DNA of 64,000 nt from Marinobacter zhanjiangensis (GCF_014651935.1 NZ_BMXV01000004.1:372001-436000), one strand, 5' to 3'; counted from the stretch's first letter, positions 18,356 through 28,182 are shown. Numbers and translations: made by a program. The notes: generated by a model not told the origin, from the letters alone.

Positions 18356-20114
18356 GATGTTTGCTGTCCTTGTGTGTCATGGTCTGTTCAATCACCAGTG
18401 GGTTGGGCATGGGGTGATAGATGGATTCGAGGTCCGTGAGGGTGTTTTCGTTCAGGGCCCGCAGGGAACAAAGGAAGTTGTTCTTGGCATACAGCTGCGG
18501 GCTGGTCTGCAGGTAGTCGAGGGCGCTGGTGTCCGCCGGGCCTTCTGCACGTTGCTGCTGTAGCCATTGCTTCAGCTGGTGCCAGAGCTGGTCTTCCGTG
18601 CAAAGGTCAGCGGCCGCCAGGGCGGTGATGACATTGAAGGTGCTGTTGATGAACAGGTAGTAGCAGAACAGCCGCACGCCGAGGCCGTCCGGCAATTCGT
18701 TTTCGCCCGCCCGTACCGATGCCGCCAGATCCGGCCCGAACCGGTGGTGAGCCAGTGAGGAGAAACCGGTGCCCTGGCAATCCCGGAACCAGGCAGCCAC
18801 GGGCCGGAACTGCCTGTCCAGGCGCAGAATCAGGTTCTGCTGATGGGCACCGAACAGCAGGCCCAGGTTGCCCTGCGCGTCCAGCAGGGGTTTGACGGCC
18901 AGATCCAGGTAGCCGCGGAACCAGGCTACGGCGTCCGCTTCACTGGCGTTTCGAGCCCGCAGGCAGCTACCCAGACGGGAAAGTCCGGTTGCAGGGTCGT
19001 CCTGCAGCAGCGAGGCCAGCAGCTCGCAAGCCTCGTCCGTCTTGTTCCGGAAGGGGTTGTGCCGGAACACCAGTGTGGTTTCCGGCAGTGGCTGGCCCTG
19101 GTTGTCGCAGATCACGGTGGTAACCGGCTCGTTGAGGATCCGGAAGCGGGGGTGGCGGTCCAGCCACTGGCGGGCGGGTGCAGTGTCCAGAAGATCGGCA
19201 AGCCCCGGTCCCCTTACCGCCTCCTGAGGCTGCAGGTGCCGAACGGAATTGGTGAGGCGGACAGAGAGCGAAAACTTCAGCATCCAGTCCTGATCATCGG
19301 CCCAGATTGCCCGTAACGACGACGTGGCATACCACCGGCTGGTGCCCATGCCCAGGCTGTGCAGCCGGCCTTTCGATTGCAATTCCTGCAGGGCCGGCAG
19401 TGCCTGCCAGTGCCGGTGCTGGAAGGGGTGGCAGGGAATGATCGTATGTCCGGCCGAGGCAGCGGCGTAAGCGGCCTGGCGCAATGGTGCCGGTTCATGT
19501 TCCAGCAGTGATTCGACAACCCCGGCCAGTGATGCCTGCGCCGAGTCATGACAACGCAGCTGATGACGATCCACGCTGTACCAGATCAGCGGAAACCGTG
19601 CGCTGTATTCCGGGGCAAAGGCCCTGGCTTCGTCGTCACTCATGTTACCCCGGTCCTTCGGGCAGGGGTGGATGGAGTGACCGTTAACCAGGGCCTGTTC
19701 GGACTCGATAAAGCTTTGCGGCGAGGGCCCGGGTGCAGGGCAGTGCTGTGCGCGGTGCGCAAGGACCCGGCGGAGGTTGTCGTCACTCTGTTCTACCCGG
19801 TGAAGAAAGCCCTGCCGGGTCCCGGGCGACGACTGGTTACGAAGTTCAGGCAGTGCCAGGGTCCATCGTACGGCTTCCGAAAAACCGATGGGTTCGGGCC
19901 CGCTGCCACGTTCCAGCCAAAGCTCCGGGCCCAGCAGGTGTCGGCCACCCAGGCTCCGGAAGCGGCAGGGTATCAGCAGCCTCTCCCCGGTGCCGGTATG
20001 GGTGATGGAAAAGTGCCGGCACCGGGGGTGCCAGGGCCAGGGGCCAGTCTCCCGCAGCAGGGCATTGAAGTAGGCATTCAGGGAGGGGGTTACGGATTCC
20101 CGGGATAGCGTCAT
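18333..20114 (-). CDS. iucA: N2-citryl-N6-acetyl-N6-hydroxylysine synthase (NIS synthetase, IucA)
   Basis: 593 residues. The NIS core contains EQALVNGHSIHPCPKDR, IIPCHPFQHRHW, a TSSLRAIWA segment, LKFSLSVRLTNSVR and FRDCQGTGFSSL, in the same order as IucA. It adenylates citrate and joins the first hydroxamate arm. ATG at 20114 is chosen because AAGGA lies 7 bases upstream, whereas the ATG at 20120 abuts that site. It heads the operon iucA-iucB-iucC-iucD-iutA-fhuD-fhuB, the same first five genes and order as the enterobacterial aerobactin cluster. Confidence 0.93.
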   Translation of the reverse strand: MTLSRESVTPSLNAYFNALLRETGPWPWHPRCRHFSITHTGTGERLLIPCRFRSLGGRHLLGPELWLERGSGPEPIGFSEAVRWTLALPELRNQSSPGTRQGFLHRVEQSDDNLRRVLAHRAQHCPAPGPSPQSFIESEQALVNGHSIHPCPKDRGNMSDDEARAFAPEYSARFPLIWYSVDRHQLRCHDSAQASLAGVVESLLEHEPAPLRQAAYAAASAGHTIIPCHPFQHRHWQALPALQELQSKGRLHSLGMGTSRWYATSSLRAIWADDQDWMLKFSLSVRLTNSVRHLQPQEAVRGPGLADLLDTAPARQWLDRHPRFRILNEPVTTVICDNQGQPLPETTLVFRHNPFRNKTDEACELLASLLQDDPATGLSRLGSCLRARNASEADAVAWFRGYLDLAVKPLLDAQGNLGLLFGAHQQNLILRLDRQFRPVAAWFRDCQGTGFSSLAHHRFGPDLAASVRAGENELPDGLGVRLFCYYLFINSTFNVITALAAADLCTEDQLWHQLKQWLQQQRAEGPADTSALDYLQTSPQLYAKNNFLCSLRALNENTLTDLESIYHPMPNPLVIEQTMTHKDSKHHDTPIAH

Positions 20115-20157
20115 AACCATGTCCTTGTCCGATCGCTTTGCGAAGGACTGTAATTTA

Positions 20158-20170
20158 AATCATAATGATT
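20158..20170. promoter_or_regulatory. Fur-box-like palindrome between iucA and the exporter
   Basis: AATCATAATGATT is palindromic except for its central base and lies in an AT-rich patch. It is 44 bp before iucA and 39 bp before the chosen start of the divergent MFS gene. It matches the NAT(A/T)AT-repeat view of Fur sites but not the 15-mer shared by the other three. It could control both directions. Confidence 0.55.
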
Positions 20171-20208
20171 CGCAATACAGATTAAGACAAGGCGGAGCAG
20201 AGCAGGCG

Positions 20209-21498
20209 ATGGAGATGATGATTCGGGGAAAGGAAGCCTGGGGCCCGGTGCTGATGATGGGCGTATTGCAGTCGGCACTGGTGGCCTGCCTGCCATGGCT
20301 GATCGACCGGACCGGGCTTTCTGCGGGTACCTGGTCGCTGATTCTGTCTGCCGGCATGATACCGGTGCTTCTGGGGGCGCCTCTGTGGGGGCGAGTGGTG
20401 GACCGGCGGGGGGCCGGTTCCGTGTCCGGCCAGGCCTCGATGATGGTGCTGGCAGGTTTCGGGCTATTGCTGCTGGTTCTGGCAGCGGGTCTGCAGGGCG
20501 AGCTTGCGGTGGCTTGTCTGCTGGTGGCGCGGCTGGCCCACGGGGTGGGCGCGGGTGGTGTTTTCCCGGCGGCGCAGCGGCTGGCGGTAGCGAATACCGG
20601 ACCGGAAGAGTGGGGCTACCGGCTGTCCCGCCTGCAGATGGCCGTGCACACCGGTCGTCTTGCCGGCCCGGCCCTGGTTGTCATGGCCGCGTGGCTGGAA
20701 ATGATGACGGTACTGGTGCTGGCCGGCGCACTGGCCGTATTGCTGGTGCTCGGTGGCGCCCGATCCCGGGCCCAAGCACCGGTGGACGCGACACCGGGCA
20801 GGGCCGGTTCCGGGGCTGATGGTCGCCCGAGCTGGCTGGCGGGCTGGCCTTTCTACCTGATGGCTCTGCTGCTCACGGGCTGGGTGGGCGCGGTGCAATT
20901 CGTGCTGGGGCCCACCCTTACCGCAATGGCGGGGGTGTCGTCGGAAATGGGCTCCTCACTGACGGCCGCAGCGCTGGTGCTGGCGTCCCTCGTCGGACTC
21001 GTATTCGGGCCGATGGTTCATGCATGGGCACGGGGCAACGTCATCCTCGTGGCGATCTGGGGCAGTTCCCTGCTGGTGGCGGGGCTGGTGCTGGCGCGCG
21101 CACAAAGCCTGCCCGCCGTTTATAGCGGAATTGCAGCGCTGGCCTTTGGCGCCGCAGTGCTGACACCCTGGTATGGCAGCCTGCTGCGGCAGTGTCATCC
21201 GGATGCCCAGGGCGAAGTTGCCGGCAGGCTGGCGAGTACACATACGCTGGGTTATATCATCGGAACGCTGACCGGAGGCTGGTTACTGGAGGTCAGCCCG
21301 GAACGCCCCATGACATTCTTTGTGCTGCTGGTGCCAGTGCTGGGCCTGCTGGCAGCCCGTGCACGGGCGCTTACCCGCAGAGATCGTACAGCCGGCCAAT
21401 CAGCACCGGCACGGCAGTTTCCACCCGCAGTATCCGGGGCCCCAGGTGAACGGACTGACAACCCGCCTCCTCCAGCTTCTCAACCTCGTAGGGAATAA
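20209..21498 (+). CDS. MFS transporter, probable aerobactin exporter (ShiF-like position)
   Basis: 429 residues with about 12 hydrophobic segments and MFS landmarks (GAPLWGRVVDRRGAG after helix 2-3). It is divergent from iucA, and a ShiF-type MFS protein also sits beside iucA in enterobacterial aerobactin islands, so siderophore export is the likely role. The ATG at 20209 is preferred over an in-frame start at 20119, which would put the Fur-like palindrome inside the gene. The last ~43 codons overlap, antisense, the end of rsmE and encode a hydrophilic Pro/Arg-rich tail beyond the last helix. Confidence 0.8.
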   Translation: MEMMIRGKEAWGPVLMMGVLQSALVACLPWLIDRTGLSAGTWSLILSAGMIPVLLGAPLWGRVVDRRGAGSVSGQASMMVLAGFGLLLLVLAAGLQGELAVACLLVARLAHGVGAGGVFPAAQRLAVANTGPEEWGYRLSRLQMAVHTGRLAGPALVVMAAWLEMMTVLVLAGALAVLLVLGGARSRAQAPVDATPGRAGSGADGRPSWLAGWPFYLMALLLTGWVGAVQFVLGPTLTAMAGVSSEMGSSLTAAALVLASLVGLVFGPMVHAWARGNVILVAIWGSSLLVAGLVLARAQSLPAVYSGIAALAFGAAVLTPWYGSLLRQCHPDAQGEVAGRLASTHTLGYIIGTLTGGWLLEVSPERPMTFFVLLVPVLGLLAARARALTRRDRTAGQSAPARQFPPAVSGAPGERTDNPPPPASQPRRE

Positions 21499-22090
21499 AA
21501 CCTCCCTCCGGTCCGATGCACAGGGTGGCTGGTCGTTGCAGATGTACGGGGCAGGGAGTGGATGTTCCCGGGTGAGCCACCAGCCCCGGGCGGTCGCGAA
21601 GCAGGGCGGGCAGCTCATCTTCCACGAAGGGTTTGAAGCGCTGGCGGATGTGCACCTGTGGCATGCGGGTATCCATGGCCTGCTCCAGTCCCAGGGTCAG
21701 GTTTTCCCGCAGGTGCCCGGGCTGCAGCGAGGGTGTCTGCCAGAAACTCTTTTCCACCTTGTAACTGTTGATCAGCCAGATGTCCTTGACGCCCAGGGCG
21801 GCGACGGTCTGAAGCACACGGCGGAACATCTTGGGGCGTGGCATGGCGAGGATCAGTGTCAGGGGTAGAGGGGGTGGCGGCGACTGGTCAAGTTCCAGCC
21901 GCAGTTCCGCGCTGGTGTCAGTCAGGCAGGTGACGGTACCGGTGCCCATGGGGCCATCTTCCACGCCAACCGGCAGTGTGTCGCCCTCGCCGGCCCGCAG
22001 CACGTCAACCAGGTGGTCACGGCGACGGCCGGTCAGTCTGGCGCGGTGGTCGTCCAGCAGATCCTGTTCCGACAGCAGCGCCAGGTTCAT
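21371..22090 (-). CDS. rsmE: 16S rRNA m3U1498 methyltransferase
   Basis: 239 residues, the RsmE family length (~243). The SPOUT/trefoil-knot C-terminus is visible as LCIGPEGGFIPYEVEKLEEAG followed by LGPRILRVETAVPVLIGRL. It uses SAM to methylate N3 of U1498 in the small ribosomal subunit. The start overlaps the tatC stop by 4 bp; the 3' end is overlapped by the convergent MFS gene for 128 bp. Confidence 0.93.
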   Translation of the reverse strand: MNLALLSEQDLLDDHRARLTGRRRDHLVDVLRAGEGDTLPVGVEDGPMGTGTVTCLTDTSAELRLELDQSPPPPLPLTLILAMPRPKMFRRVLQTVAALGVKDIWLINSYKVEKSFWQTPSLQPGHLRENLTLGLEQAMDTRMPQVHIRQRFKPFVEDELPALLRDRPGLVAHPGTSTPCPVHLQRPATLCIGPEGGFIPYEVEKLEEAGCQSVHLGPRILRVETAVPVLIGRLYDLCG

Positions 22091-22866
22091 ACGTCGTCGT
22101 CGGGGTAACCGTCATCCGGGCGGTGGCGCACGGCGAGGTAGCCGAACAGTACGCCGATCTCGAACAGCAGCCACATGGGCACGGCCAGCAGGGTCTGGGA
22201 AATCAGGTCCGGCGGGGTCAGAATCATGCCGATCACGAAACAGCCAACGACCACGTAGGGCCGCTTGGCCGACAGTTCCTGGGGTGTGGTGGCGCCGGAC
22301 AGGATCATCAGGATGGTGGCAATGGGAATCTCGAAGGCAACGCCAAAGGCAAAGAACATCTTGAGCACAAAGTTGAGATAGCTGGTGATGTCCGGCAGCT
22401 CGACAATGCCTTCAGGGCCGACGGCGGTGAAAAAGCCGAATACCAGGGGAAAGACCACGTAGTAGGCGAAAATGGCGCCCAGATAGAACAGCAGTATCGA
22501 CGAGAACAGCAGCGGAAAGGCCAGTTTCTTCTCGTGGGCGTAGAGCCCGGGGGCGATGAAGCTCCAGAGCTGGTAAAGGATGACCGGTATGGCAATGAAT
22601 ACCGAAAGCACCAGTGCCAGCTTCATGGGCGCGAAGAAGGTAGCGGTGATATCGGTGGCAATCATCGACTGACCCACCGGCAGCAGTTCCATCAGTGGCC
22701 CGGCCATGATCAGGTAGAGTTCGTTGCGGAACGGGAACAGAACTGCAAAACACACCAGCACCGCCAGCACCATCTTCAAAAGGCGGTTGCGGAGCTCCAG
22801 CAGATGCTCGATCAGGGGCATTTCCTGCTGCTCAGGGGGTAGTCTGCCCGGGGAGGCTGAACTCAT
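22087..22866 (-). CDS. tatC: Twin-arginine translocase subunit TatC
   Basis: 259 residues with six transmembrane segments and the TatC signature near the N-terminus (PLIEHLLELRNRLLK) and later FAFGVAFEIPI. It recognises twin-arginine signal peptides as the core of the Tat receptor. It is in the tatA-tatB-tatC order, with a 4-bp overlap to tatB. Confidence 0.96.
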   Translation of the reverse strand: MSSASPGRLPPEQQEMPLIEHLLELRNRLLKMVLAVLVCFAVLFPFRNELYLIMAGPLMELLPVGQSMIATDITATFFAPMKLALVLSVFIAIPVILYQLWSFIAPGLYAHEKKLAFPLLFSSILLFYLGAIFAYYVVFPLVFGFFTAVGPEGIVELPDITSYLNFVLKMFFAFGVAFEIPIATILMILSGATTPQELSAKRPYVVVGCFVIGMILTPPDLISQTLLAVPMWLLFEIGVLFGYLAVRHRPDDGYPDDDV

Positions 22867-23456
22867 GAATGGCGTTCCGGTTTATCCTTTGGCGTCTCCG
22901 GGTCTCCGGAGTCGGTGGGTTCTTCAGCGGGATCTGTATGACTGCCCTTGCGGATCATGGCGTGAGGGTCGTAGCCCGGCTTTTCCGGTGGCTCCCAGTC
23001 CCTGAGCTGCTGACGGTTGTCACCCTCACCGCTGTCATCCTGCTGCTGGCTGCCCTCGTGCGGCGGCTCACCCGGGGGTTGCGGTTCGTCCTGCTGCGAT
23101 TCCGGCTGTTTTTCCTTTTCGCCGGCGACGCGGCGGGTGGCCGGCGCGGGTCTGGGTTTGCGGGTGTCCTTGTCGGACAGGATCATGTCTTCGTACTGCT
23201 TGGCCTCATCCAGCGCGCCCTTTACCGTTTTTTCCACGTCGTCCAGCCCGATATCCCCGGCCTTGCGTAATTCTTTCCGCAATTCATCAGCCTTGAGCTC
23301 GCGGTCCAGTTCAGATGTGAACTGGGTGACCATACGGCGGGCACCGCCCACCCAGCGACCAGCGGTCCGGGCCGCCGCGGGCAGGCGTTCCGGACCCAGG
23401 ATCAGAAGGGCGATGACAGCACAGATCACCAGCTCAATAAAGCCGATATCGAACAT
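22863..23456 (-). CDS. tatB: Sec-independent translocase subunit TatB
   Basis: 197 residues. The N-terminal hairpin MFDIGFIELVICAVIALLIL-GPERLP is the classic TatB transmembrane helix and hinge. It is followed by an amphipathic helix (residues ~25-90) and a long Pro/Gln/Glu-rich tail of ~100 residues that is probably disordered. It works with TatC in binding folded Tat substrates. Confidence 0.95.
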   Translation of the reverse strand: MFDIGFIELVICAVIALLILGPERLPAAARTAGRWVGGARRMVTQFTSELDRELKADELRKELRKAGDIGLDDVEKTVKGALDEAKQYEDMILSDKDTRKPRPAPATRRVAGEKEKQPESQQDEPQPPGEPPHEGSQQQDDSGEGDNRQQLRDWEPPEKPGYDPHAMIRKGSHTDPAEEPTDSGDPETPKDKPERHS

Positions 23457-23467
23457 GCAGGCGCGAC

Positions 23468-23707
23468 TCAGCTATGGGTTTTTTCTTCGGTTTTTTTCTC
23501 GGCGCCGGATTCCTGGGCCGTGGTCTTCTCCTGCTCTTCGAGGGAGTCGTCGGCCTTGTCCTGCGGGCTTTCGTCGTCGCCCATGGACTTCTTGAATCCG
23601 CGGATTGCACCACCGAGGTCGGTGCCGATATGACGCAGCTTCTTGGTTCCGAACAGCAGGATAACAATGCCCAGAACGATCAGAAGTTGCCAGATGCTAA
23701 TGCCCAT
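23468..23707 (-). CDS. tatA: Sec-independent translocase subunit TatA
   Basis: 79 residues: a membrane helix ([18 protein letters not shown]), the [22 protein letters not shown] amphipathic helix and an acidic, Lys/Glu-rich tail. It forms the Tat pore. First gene of the tatABC-rsmE set, downstream of hisE with a ~120-bp gap. Confidence 0.96.
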   Translation of the reverse strand: MGISIWQLLIVLGIVILLFGTKKLRHIGTDLGGAIRGFKKSMGDDESPQDKADDSLEEQEKTTAQESGAEKKTEEKTHS

Positions 23708-23830
23708 GTTTCAGAACCTCTTTGGTTAACTTGCCTGATGTTATTGTACGCCAACCCCGGCACTAACCGAACACCCCGCAAGGGGAGGTTGCAGACTCCC
23801 GGAATGGGTAGCCCCGCTGCCCGGTTATTT

Positions 23831-24154
23831 CTAGCGGGCTGCTTTTTCGTCCAGCCCCGACAGGTCGAAGCGCCGACCCAATTCCTCAAGAATATCATCC
23901 GGTCCAAGACCAAACCGTGACAGCATGACCAGAGTGTGGAACCAGAGGTCAGCGGTTTCATAGATCACCTCGTCGGTCTTGCCGGAACGCTCGGCATCCT
24001 TGGCGGCAATCAGTGTTTCGGTGCATTCCTCGCCTACCTTTTCCAGGATCTTGTTCAGACCCTTTGCGTGCAGGCTGGCCACGTAGGAGCTGTCCGGGTC
24101 GGCGGCCTTGCGGGCCTCCAGCACGGTCGACAGTTGCGTCAGTACATCACTCAT
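23831..24154 (-). CDS. hisE: Phosphoribosyl-ATP diphosphatase
   Basis: 107 residues, the length of stand-alone HisE. The MazG-like four-helix pattern with [15 protein letters not shown] and [14 protein letters not shown] supplies the metal-binding acids. It converts PR-ATP to PR-AMP, step 2 of histidine synthesis. It overlaps hisI by 8 bp, giving the split hisI-hisE arrangement of pseudomonads rather than the fused enterobacterial HisIE. Confidence 0.96.
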   Translation of the reverse strand: MSDVLTQLSTVLEARKAADPDSSYVASLHAKGLNKILEKVGEECTETLIAAKDAERSGKTDEVIYETADLWFHTLVMLSRFGLGPDDILEELGRRFDLSGLDEKAAR

Positions 24155-24584
24155 GGCGGTGGCCTCCGTTTCCGTAAATGGCGTCCGGGTCTTTCAGTAC
24201 CGGGTCTTTCGTGACCCAGCGGCCGTCTTCCAGTACCCGGTAGAAGCAGCTGCGACGGCCCGTGTGACAGGCAATGCCGCCGCGCTGCTCTACCTTCAGC
24301 AGGACCACGTCGTCATCGCAGTCGATGCGGATTTCCTTCACTCGCTGTTCGTGGCCGGAGCTCTCGCCCTTGCGCCAAAGCTTGCCCCGGGAGCGGGACC
24401 AGTAGATGGCCTGCTGTTCCCGTGCGGTCAGCGCCAGTGATTCGCGGTTCATCCACGCCATCATCAGGATGTCGCCGGTGTCGGCGTCCTGGGCGATGGC
24501 GGGTACCAGGCCGTCGGCGTTCCAGCGAACGCTGTCGAGCCAGTCGGTGCCGGTTACGGTATCGGTTGAATCTTGCATATTCAT
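24147..24584 (-). CDS. hisI: Phosphoribosyl-AMP cyclohydrolase
   Basis: 145 residues. The zinc/magnesium site residues are seen in DCDDD (Asp, Cys) and [10 protein letters not shown]. It opens the adenine ring of PR-AMP, step 3 of histidine synthesis. It is preceded by ubiB with a 21-bp gap and coupled to hisE by overlap. Confidence 0.96.
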   Translation of the reverse strand: MNMQDSTDTVTGTDWLDSVRWNADGLVPAIAQDADTGDILMMAWMNRESLALTAREQQAIYWSRSRGKLWRKGESSGHEQRVKEIRIDCDDDVVLLKVEQRGGIACHTGRRSCFYRVLEDGRWVTKDPVLKDPDAIYGNGGHRHE

Positions 24585-24605
24585 GACACAGTTCGGTTGC
24601 GCTGT

Positions 24606-26252
24606 TTAATGGTTAAAAGGCTTGGCCACCAGCCAGGTGGCGCCGGCCAGCATGGCCCAGCCATGCCAGGGCATGTCCCGGGCCATGGGAACGAGCTCGC
24701 CCTGCAGACCCAGCCAGGCGCCTGCAATCAGGGCGGCGGCCAGCACCAGCCGGCGCCAGCGGCGGTCGGCCCGGCGCTCCCCGGCTTTGATCGCTGCCAG
24801 TGTATCCTGTTTTGTCGTGCCCTGGCTGCCGGAATTGCGCAGCCGCACCAGAGTGTCGTGCACCAGTTGGGGCATTTCCGGCGACTGCTCGATCCACGCA
24901 GGCAGCCGCGACTGCAGGGTCTGGAACAGGCCGCTGGGGCCGATGCGCCGTTTCATCCAGCTCTCCAGATAGGGCTGCGCCGTGCTCCAGAGGTCCAGGT
25001 CCGGGTAGAGCTGGCGGCCGAGGCCTTCCACGTTAAGCAGGGTTTTCTGCAGCAGCACCAGCTGGGGCTGCACTTCCATATTGAACCGCCGGGCGGTCTG
25101 GAACAGTCGCAGCAGGAAGTGGCCAAAAGAGATTTCTTTCAGCGGACGCTCGAAAATGGGCTCGCAGACGGTACGAATGGCCGCCTCGAACTCGTTGACC
25201 CGGGTTTCCGGGGGTACCCAGCCGGACTGGATGTGCAGTTCCGCCACCTGGCGGTAGTCGCGGCGGAAGAAGGCCAGCAGGTTGCGGGCCAGGTAGCTGA
25301 GGTCGTCCTGTGCCAGGGTGCCGACAATGCCGAAATCAATGGCAATGTAGCGGGGGTCGGCGGGGTTGGTGGCATCCACAAAGATGTTGCCCGGATGCAT
25401 GTCGGCGTGGAAGAAACTGTCACGGAACACCTGGGTGAAGAAGATTTCCACGCCCTTCTCCGCCAGTACCTTCATGTCCACGCCGGCGGCCCGCAGGGCG
25501 TCCACATCGGCGATGGGTATGCCACTGACCCGCTCCATCACCAGCACCCGCTTGCTGGTGTGGTCCCAGTCGATAGTGGGAATATAGATCAGTGACGAGC
25601 CTTCGAAATTGCGGCGCAGCTGGCTGGCATTGGCGGCTTCCCGCTGCATGTCCAGCTCGTCGTGGATGGTGTTGTCGTAATCCTCAACCACCTCCACCGG
25701 CCGCAGGCGCCGACCCTCGGACCAGTATTTTTCCAGCAACCGGGCCATGAAATACATCAGGGTCAGATCCTGATGGATGACCCGCTCGATACCCGGGCGG
25801 ATGACCTTCACCACCACCCGCCGGCCATCGGGCATGGTGGCGGCGTGTACCTGGGCCACGGAGGCCGAGGCCATGGGGTCGCGCCCGAATTCGGCGAACA
25901 CCTCATCCACCGGTTGCCCCAGGGATTCTTCGATGATGCTCCGGGCGAGGTCACTGGAGAAGGGCGGTACATCGTCCTGCAGCCGGCGCAGGGACTCGGC
26001 CATGTCGTCCGGCAGCAGGTCCCGCCGGGTGGAAAGAATCTGGCCGAACTTGACGAACACCGGCCCCAGCTCTTCCAGGGCCAGCCGCAGACGATTACCG
26101 CGATCGAGACTGCCCTTGGGGAACAGGTGCCAGGGAGCAAACAGGAAAAACAGCTTCAGGGGGGCGGGCAGTTCGGCAATGGGCAGGAACAGGTCCAGCC
26201 GGTACTTGCAGAATACCCAGGAAATGCGAAACAGGCGTTGCAGTCGGGTCAC
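24606..26252 (-). CDS. ubiB: Ubiquinone biosynthesis atypical kinase/ATPase UbiB
   Basis: 548 residues, standard length. The family KxGQ motif [16 protein letters not shown], the Ala-rich loop [11 protein letters not shown] and the kinase-like [12 protein letters not shown] segment are present. Two transmembrane helices lie at the C-terminus. It is an ADCK/COQ8-type ATPase supporting the CoQ complex. It overlaps ubiJ by 4 bp. Confidence 0.96.
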   Translation of the reverse strand: MTRLQRLFRISWVFCKYRLDLFLPIAELPAPLKLFFLFAPWHLFPKGSLDRGNRLRLALEELGPVFVKFGQILSTRRDLLPDDMAESLRRLQDDVPPFSSDLARSIIEESLGQPVDEVFAEFGRDPMASASVAQVHAATMPDGRRVVVKVIRPGIERVIHQDLTLMYFMARLLEKYWSEGRRLRPVEVVEDYDNTIHDELDMQREAANASQLRRNFEGSSLIYIPTIDWDHTSKRVLVMERVSGIPIADVDALRAAGVDMKVLAEKGVEIFFTQVFRDSFFHADMHPGNIFVDATNPADPRYIAIDFGIVGTLAQDDLSYLARNLLAFFRRDYRQVAELHIQSGWVPPETRVNEFEAAIRTVCEPIFERPLKEISFGHFLLRLFQTARRFNMEVQPQLVLLQKTLLNVEGLGRQLYPDLDLWSTAQPYLESWMKRRIGPSGLFQTLQSRLPAWIEQSPEMPQLVHDTLVRLRNSGSQGTTKQDTLAAIKAGERRADRRWRRLVLAAALIAGAWLGLQGELVPMARDMPWHGWAMLAGATWLVAKPFNH

Positions 26253-26902
26253 GGCGTCTCCGTCCCGGACTGGCCGGAGGTCGGGGCGGCGTCGCTTTCC
26301 AGGCGGTCGACCCGGGCCGCCAGGCGCTCGGTGCGCAGGCTGAGCTGGTCGATCTCCTCGAACGTGGGCTCCAGCTCCCGCTTGCCCGGCAGGGTACCGG
26401 TTTCCTCGTGGATGTACTCCTCCAGGCTGGCGGTGACCGACGCCACGGCCTGGCGGCTCCAGCTTACCGCGCCACGGATGCGCTGGCCGATAAAGTGGGC
26501 CGGGATATCGCCGGTGTAACGGGCCAGGGCGGCCTCCCAGTCCGGATCCAGCCGCGCCAGAGCCTGCTGGAACTGGTGGGCCAGGGCGGTATCACCTTCC
26601 ACGCTCAGGCGACCGTCGGCAATGGCCTGGTTGTCACCGATCGCCAGCGCCGCCAGCGCCAGGGGGCGGCCACGGATCACCAGCGCCGGATGGTCCGGGC
26701 GAATGCCGGCAACGCTCACGCCGCGGCGGGTGCCCTGCAGGCAAATTGTCATGTCGACCGGTTCGCTGACCTCGAAGCACACCGGACCGGTCAGGGCCTT
26801 CAGCAGGTCGCGGCGGCCCGGTGGGTCCAGCTCCAGAGCCCGGTTCAGCGCCAGCTCCAGGGTCCCGGTGATGGCGGCGTGCAGGGTGGGAATCCGTGAC
26901 AT
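26249..26902 (-). CDS. ubiJ: Ubiquinone biosynthesis accessory factor UbiJ (SCP2 domain)
   Basis: 217 residues between ubiE and ubiB, where UbiJ is normally found. The N-terminal SCP2 lipid-binding domain ([34 protein letters not shown]) is followed by a C-terminal coiled-coil-like helix. It is a soluble scaffold that binds the hydrophobic CoQ intermediates. Confidence 0.92.
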   Translation of the reverse strand: MSRIPTLHAAITGTLELALNRALELDPPGRRDLLKALTGPVCFEVSEPVDMTICLQGTRRGVSVAGIRPDHPALVIRGRPLALAALAIGDNQAIADGRLSVEGDTALAHQFQQALARLDPDWEAALARYTGDIPAHFIGQRIRGAVSWSRQAVASVTASLEEYIHEETGTLPGKRELEPTFEEIDQLSLRTERLAARVDRLESDAAPTSGQSGTETP

Positions 26903-27693
26903 CAGGGCTTGGTCCCCACATGCAGGGCCACGATGCCGCCGGTCATGTTGTAGTAGCGGCAGTTGACCAGGCCAGCGGTTTCCATCATGCCGCGGAGCGT
27001 CTCCTGGTCCGGATGCATGCGAATGGATTCGGCCAGGTAGCGGTAGCTCTCCGCATCCCCGGCGAACAGCTGGCCCATCAGCGGCAGGGCCCGGAACGAA
27101 TAGGTGTCGTAGGCTTTGCTCAGCAGCGGATTGGTGGGCTTTGAGAACTCCAGCACCATGACCTTGCCGCCGGGCTTCAGTACCCGGGTCATGTCCCGCA
27201 GGGCCTGATCCTTGTCGGTGACGTTGCGCAGACCGAAGGCAATGCTGACGGCGTTGAACGAGTTATCCGGGAACGGCAGGTGCTCGGCATCGGCCTGCAC
27301 GTACTCGATGTTGCCGGCGTAGCCCCGGTCGATCAGGCGGTCACGACCTACCTGCAGCATGGAGGCATTGATATCCGCCAGCACCACCTTGCCGTTGGTG
27401 CCCACCAGGTCCGAGAACTTCATGGTCAGATCGCCGGTGCCACCGGCAATGTCCAGCACCTGGTGGCCGGGGCGAACGCCGCTGAGCTCGATGGTGAAAC
27501 GCTTCCACAAGCGGTGAATGCCCATGGACATCAGGTCGTTCATCAGGTCGTACTTGCTGGCCACGGAATGGAAGACCTCGGCCACCTGGCCGGCCTTCTG
27601 GTTTTTCGGAACCTTGCGAAAGCCAAAGTCGGTGGTGTCGTCCTGGGCGGGGCCGTTCTGATGTGAGGCCGGGGCTGACTGCTGTTCGCTCAT
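26902..27693 (-). CDS. ubiE: Ubiquinone/menaquinone C-methyltransferase UbiE
   Basis: 263 residues from the ATG at 27693, which has AGGACA 6 bases upstream; a longer start at 27717 adds only non-conserved residues. The SAM site [10 protein letters not shown], the [14 protein letters not shown] signature and [18 protein letters not shown] are present. It C-methylates the benzoquinone ring. First gene of ubiE-ubiJ-ubiB-hisI-hisE. Confidence 0.96.
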   Translation of the reverse strand: MSEQQSAPASHQNGPAQDDTTDFGFRKVPKNQKAGQVAEVFHSVASKYDLMNDLMSMGIHRLWKRFTIELSGVRPGHQVLDIAGGTGDLTMKFSDLVGTNGKVVLADINASMLQVGRDRLIDRGYAGNIEYVQADAEHLPFPDNSFNAVSIAFGLRNVTDKDQALRDMTRVLKPGGKVMVLEFSKPTNPLLSKAYDTYSFRALPLMGQLFAGDAESYRYLAESIRMHPDQETLRGMMETAGLVNCRYYNMTGGIVALHVGTKP

Positions 27694-27822
27694 GAGGTGT
27701 CCTGTGGCATTCGGCATCGGGGTGCTGGGCGGCGACCTGCAGACGCTTGAACCGGTCTGCTCGGTGCTGTAAATGCCCCTATTCTAGGGAACCGCCGGGC
27801 AAGTCTAAAGTTTTTTACCAGG

Positions 27823-27845
27823 GAATTAACCAGACGGGATGCTGG
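27823..27845. repeat. Partial copy of the 23-bp terminal repeat of the 29.1-kb element
   Basis: GAATTAACCAGACGGGAT, followed by GCTGG, matches the terminus of the 29148-29416 element at 16 of the first 18 bases. It lies in the gap between ubiE and the PHA gene. No second arm was seen nearby. Confidence 0.5.
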
Positions 27846-27904
27846 CCTGTTGTCGCCGGCGTCAATAAACTGGGCACAAATCAACTGTCAGAAGGTAGCC
27901 ATTC

Positions 27905-28180
27905 ATGTCATCCATCGACGTTCGTCGGAGCCATTCACTGGACCGGGAGCACGCCCGCGCCGCGGCCGAGACACTGGCAGAGGACCTGTCGGAAAAATTT
28001 GATGTGCAGTATGAATGGGACGGCGACCTGCTTCGCTTCCACCGCTCAGGGGTCAAGGGGCATCTGGACATTTCCCCCAGTGAACTGCACGTCCATCTGG
28101 AACTCGGCATGATGCTGAGACCGTTCAAGGGGCGCATCGAGGAAGAAATTCACAACCAGCTGGATACCATCATCGTCTGA
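27905..28180 (+). CDS. Polyhydroxyalkanoic acid system family protein
   Basis: 91 residues. The small PHA_gran_rgn-type fold is suggested by the pattern RRSHSLDREHARAAAETLA, an internal YEWDGDLLRFHRSGVKGHLD and the C-terminal DTIIV. Members lie beside PHA genes or ubiE in pseudomonads and are annotated as PHA granule-associated or regulatory; the molecular role is not established. It is divergent from ubiE, and no PHA synthase is visible in this window. Confidence 0.8.
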   Translation: MSSIDVRRSHSLDREHARAAAETLAEDLSEKFDVQYEWDGDLLRFHRSGVKGHLDISPSELHVHLELGMMLRPFKGRIEEEIHNQLDTIIV

Positions 28181-28182
28181 TG

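Noticed and set aside
20119..20208. Upstream start for the MFS exporter at 20119
   Set aside because: It would include the Fur-like palindrome and a hydrophilic leader atypical of MFS proteins, and overlaps the iucA start region.
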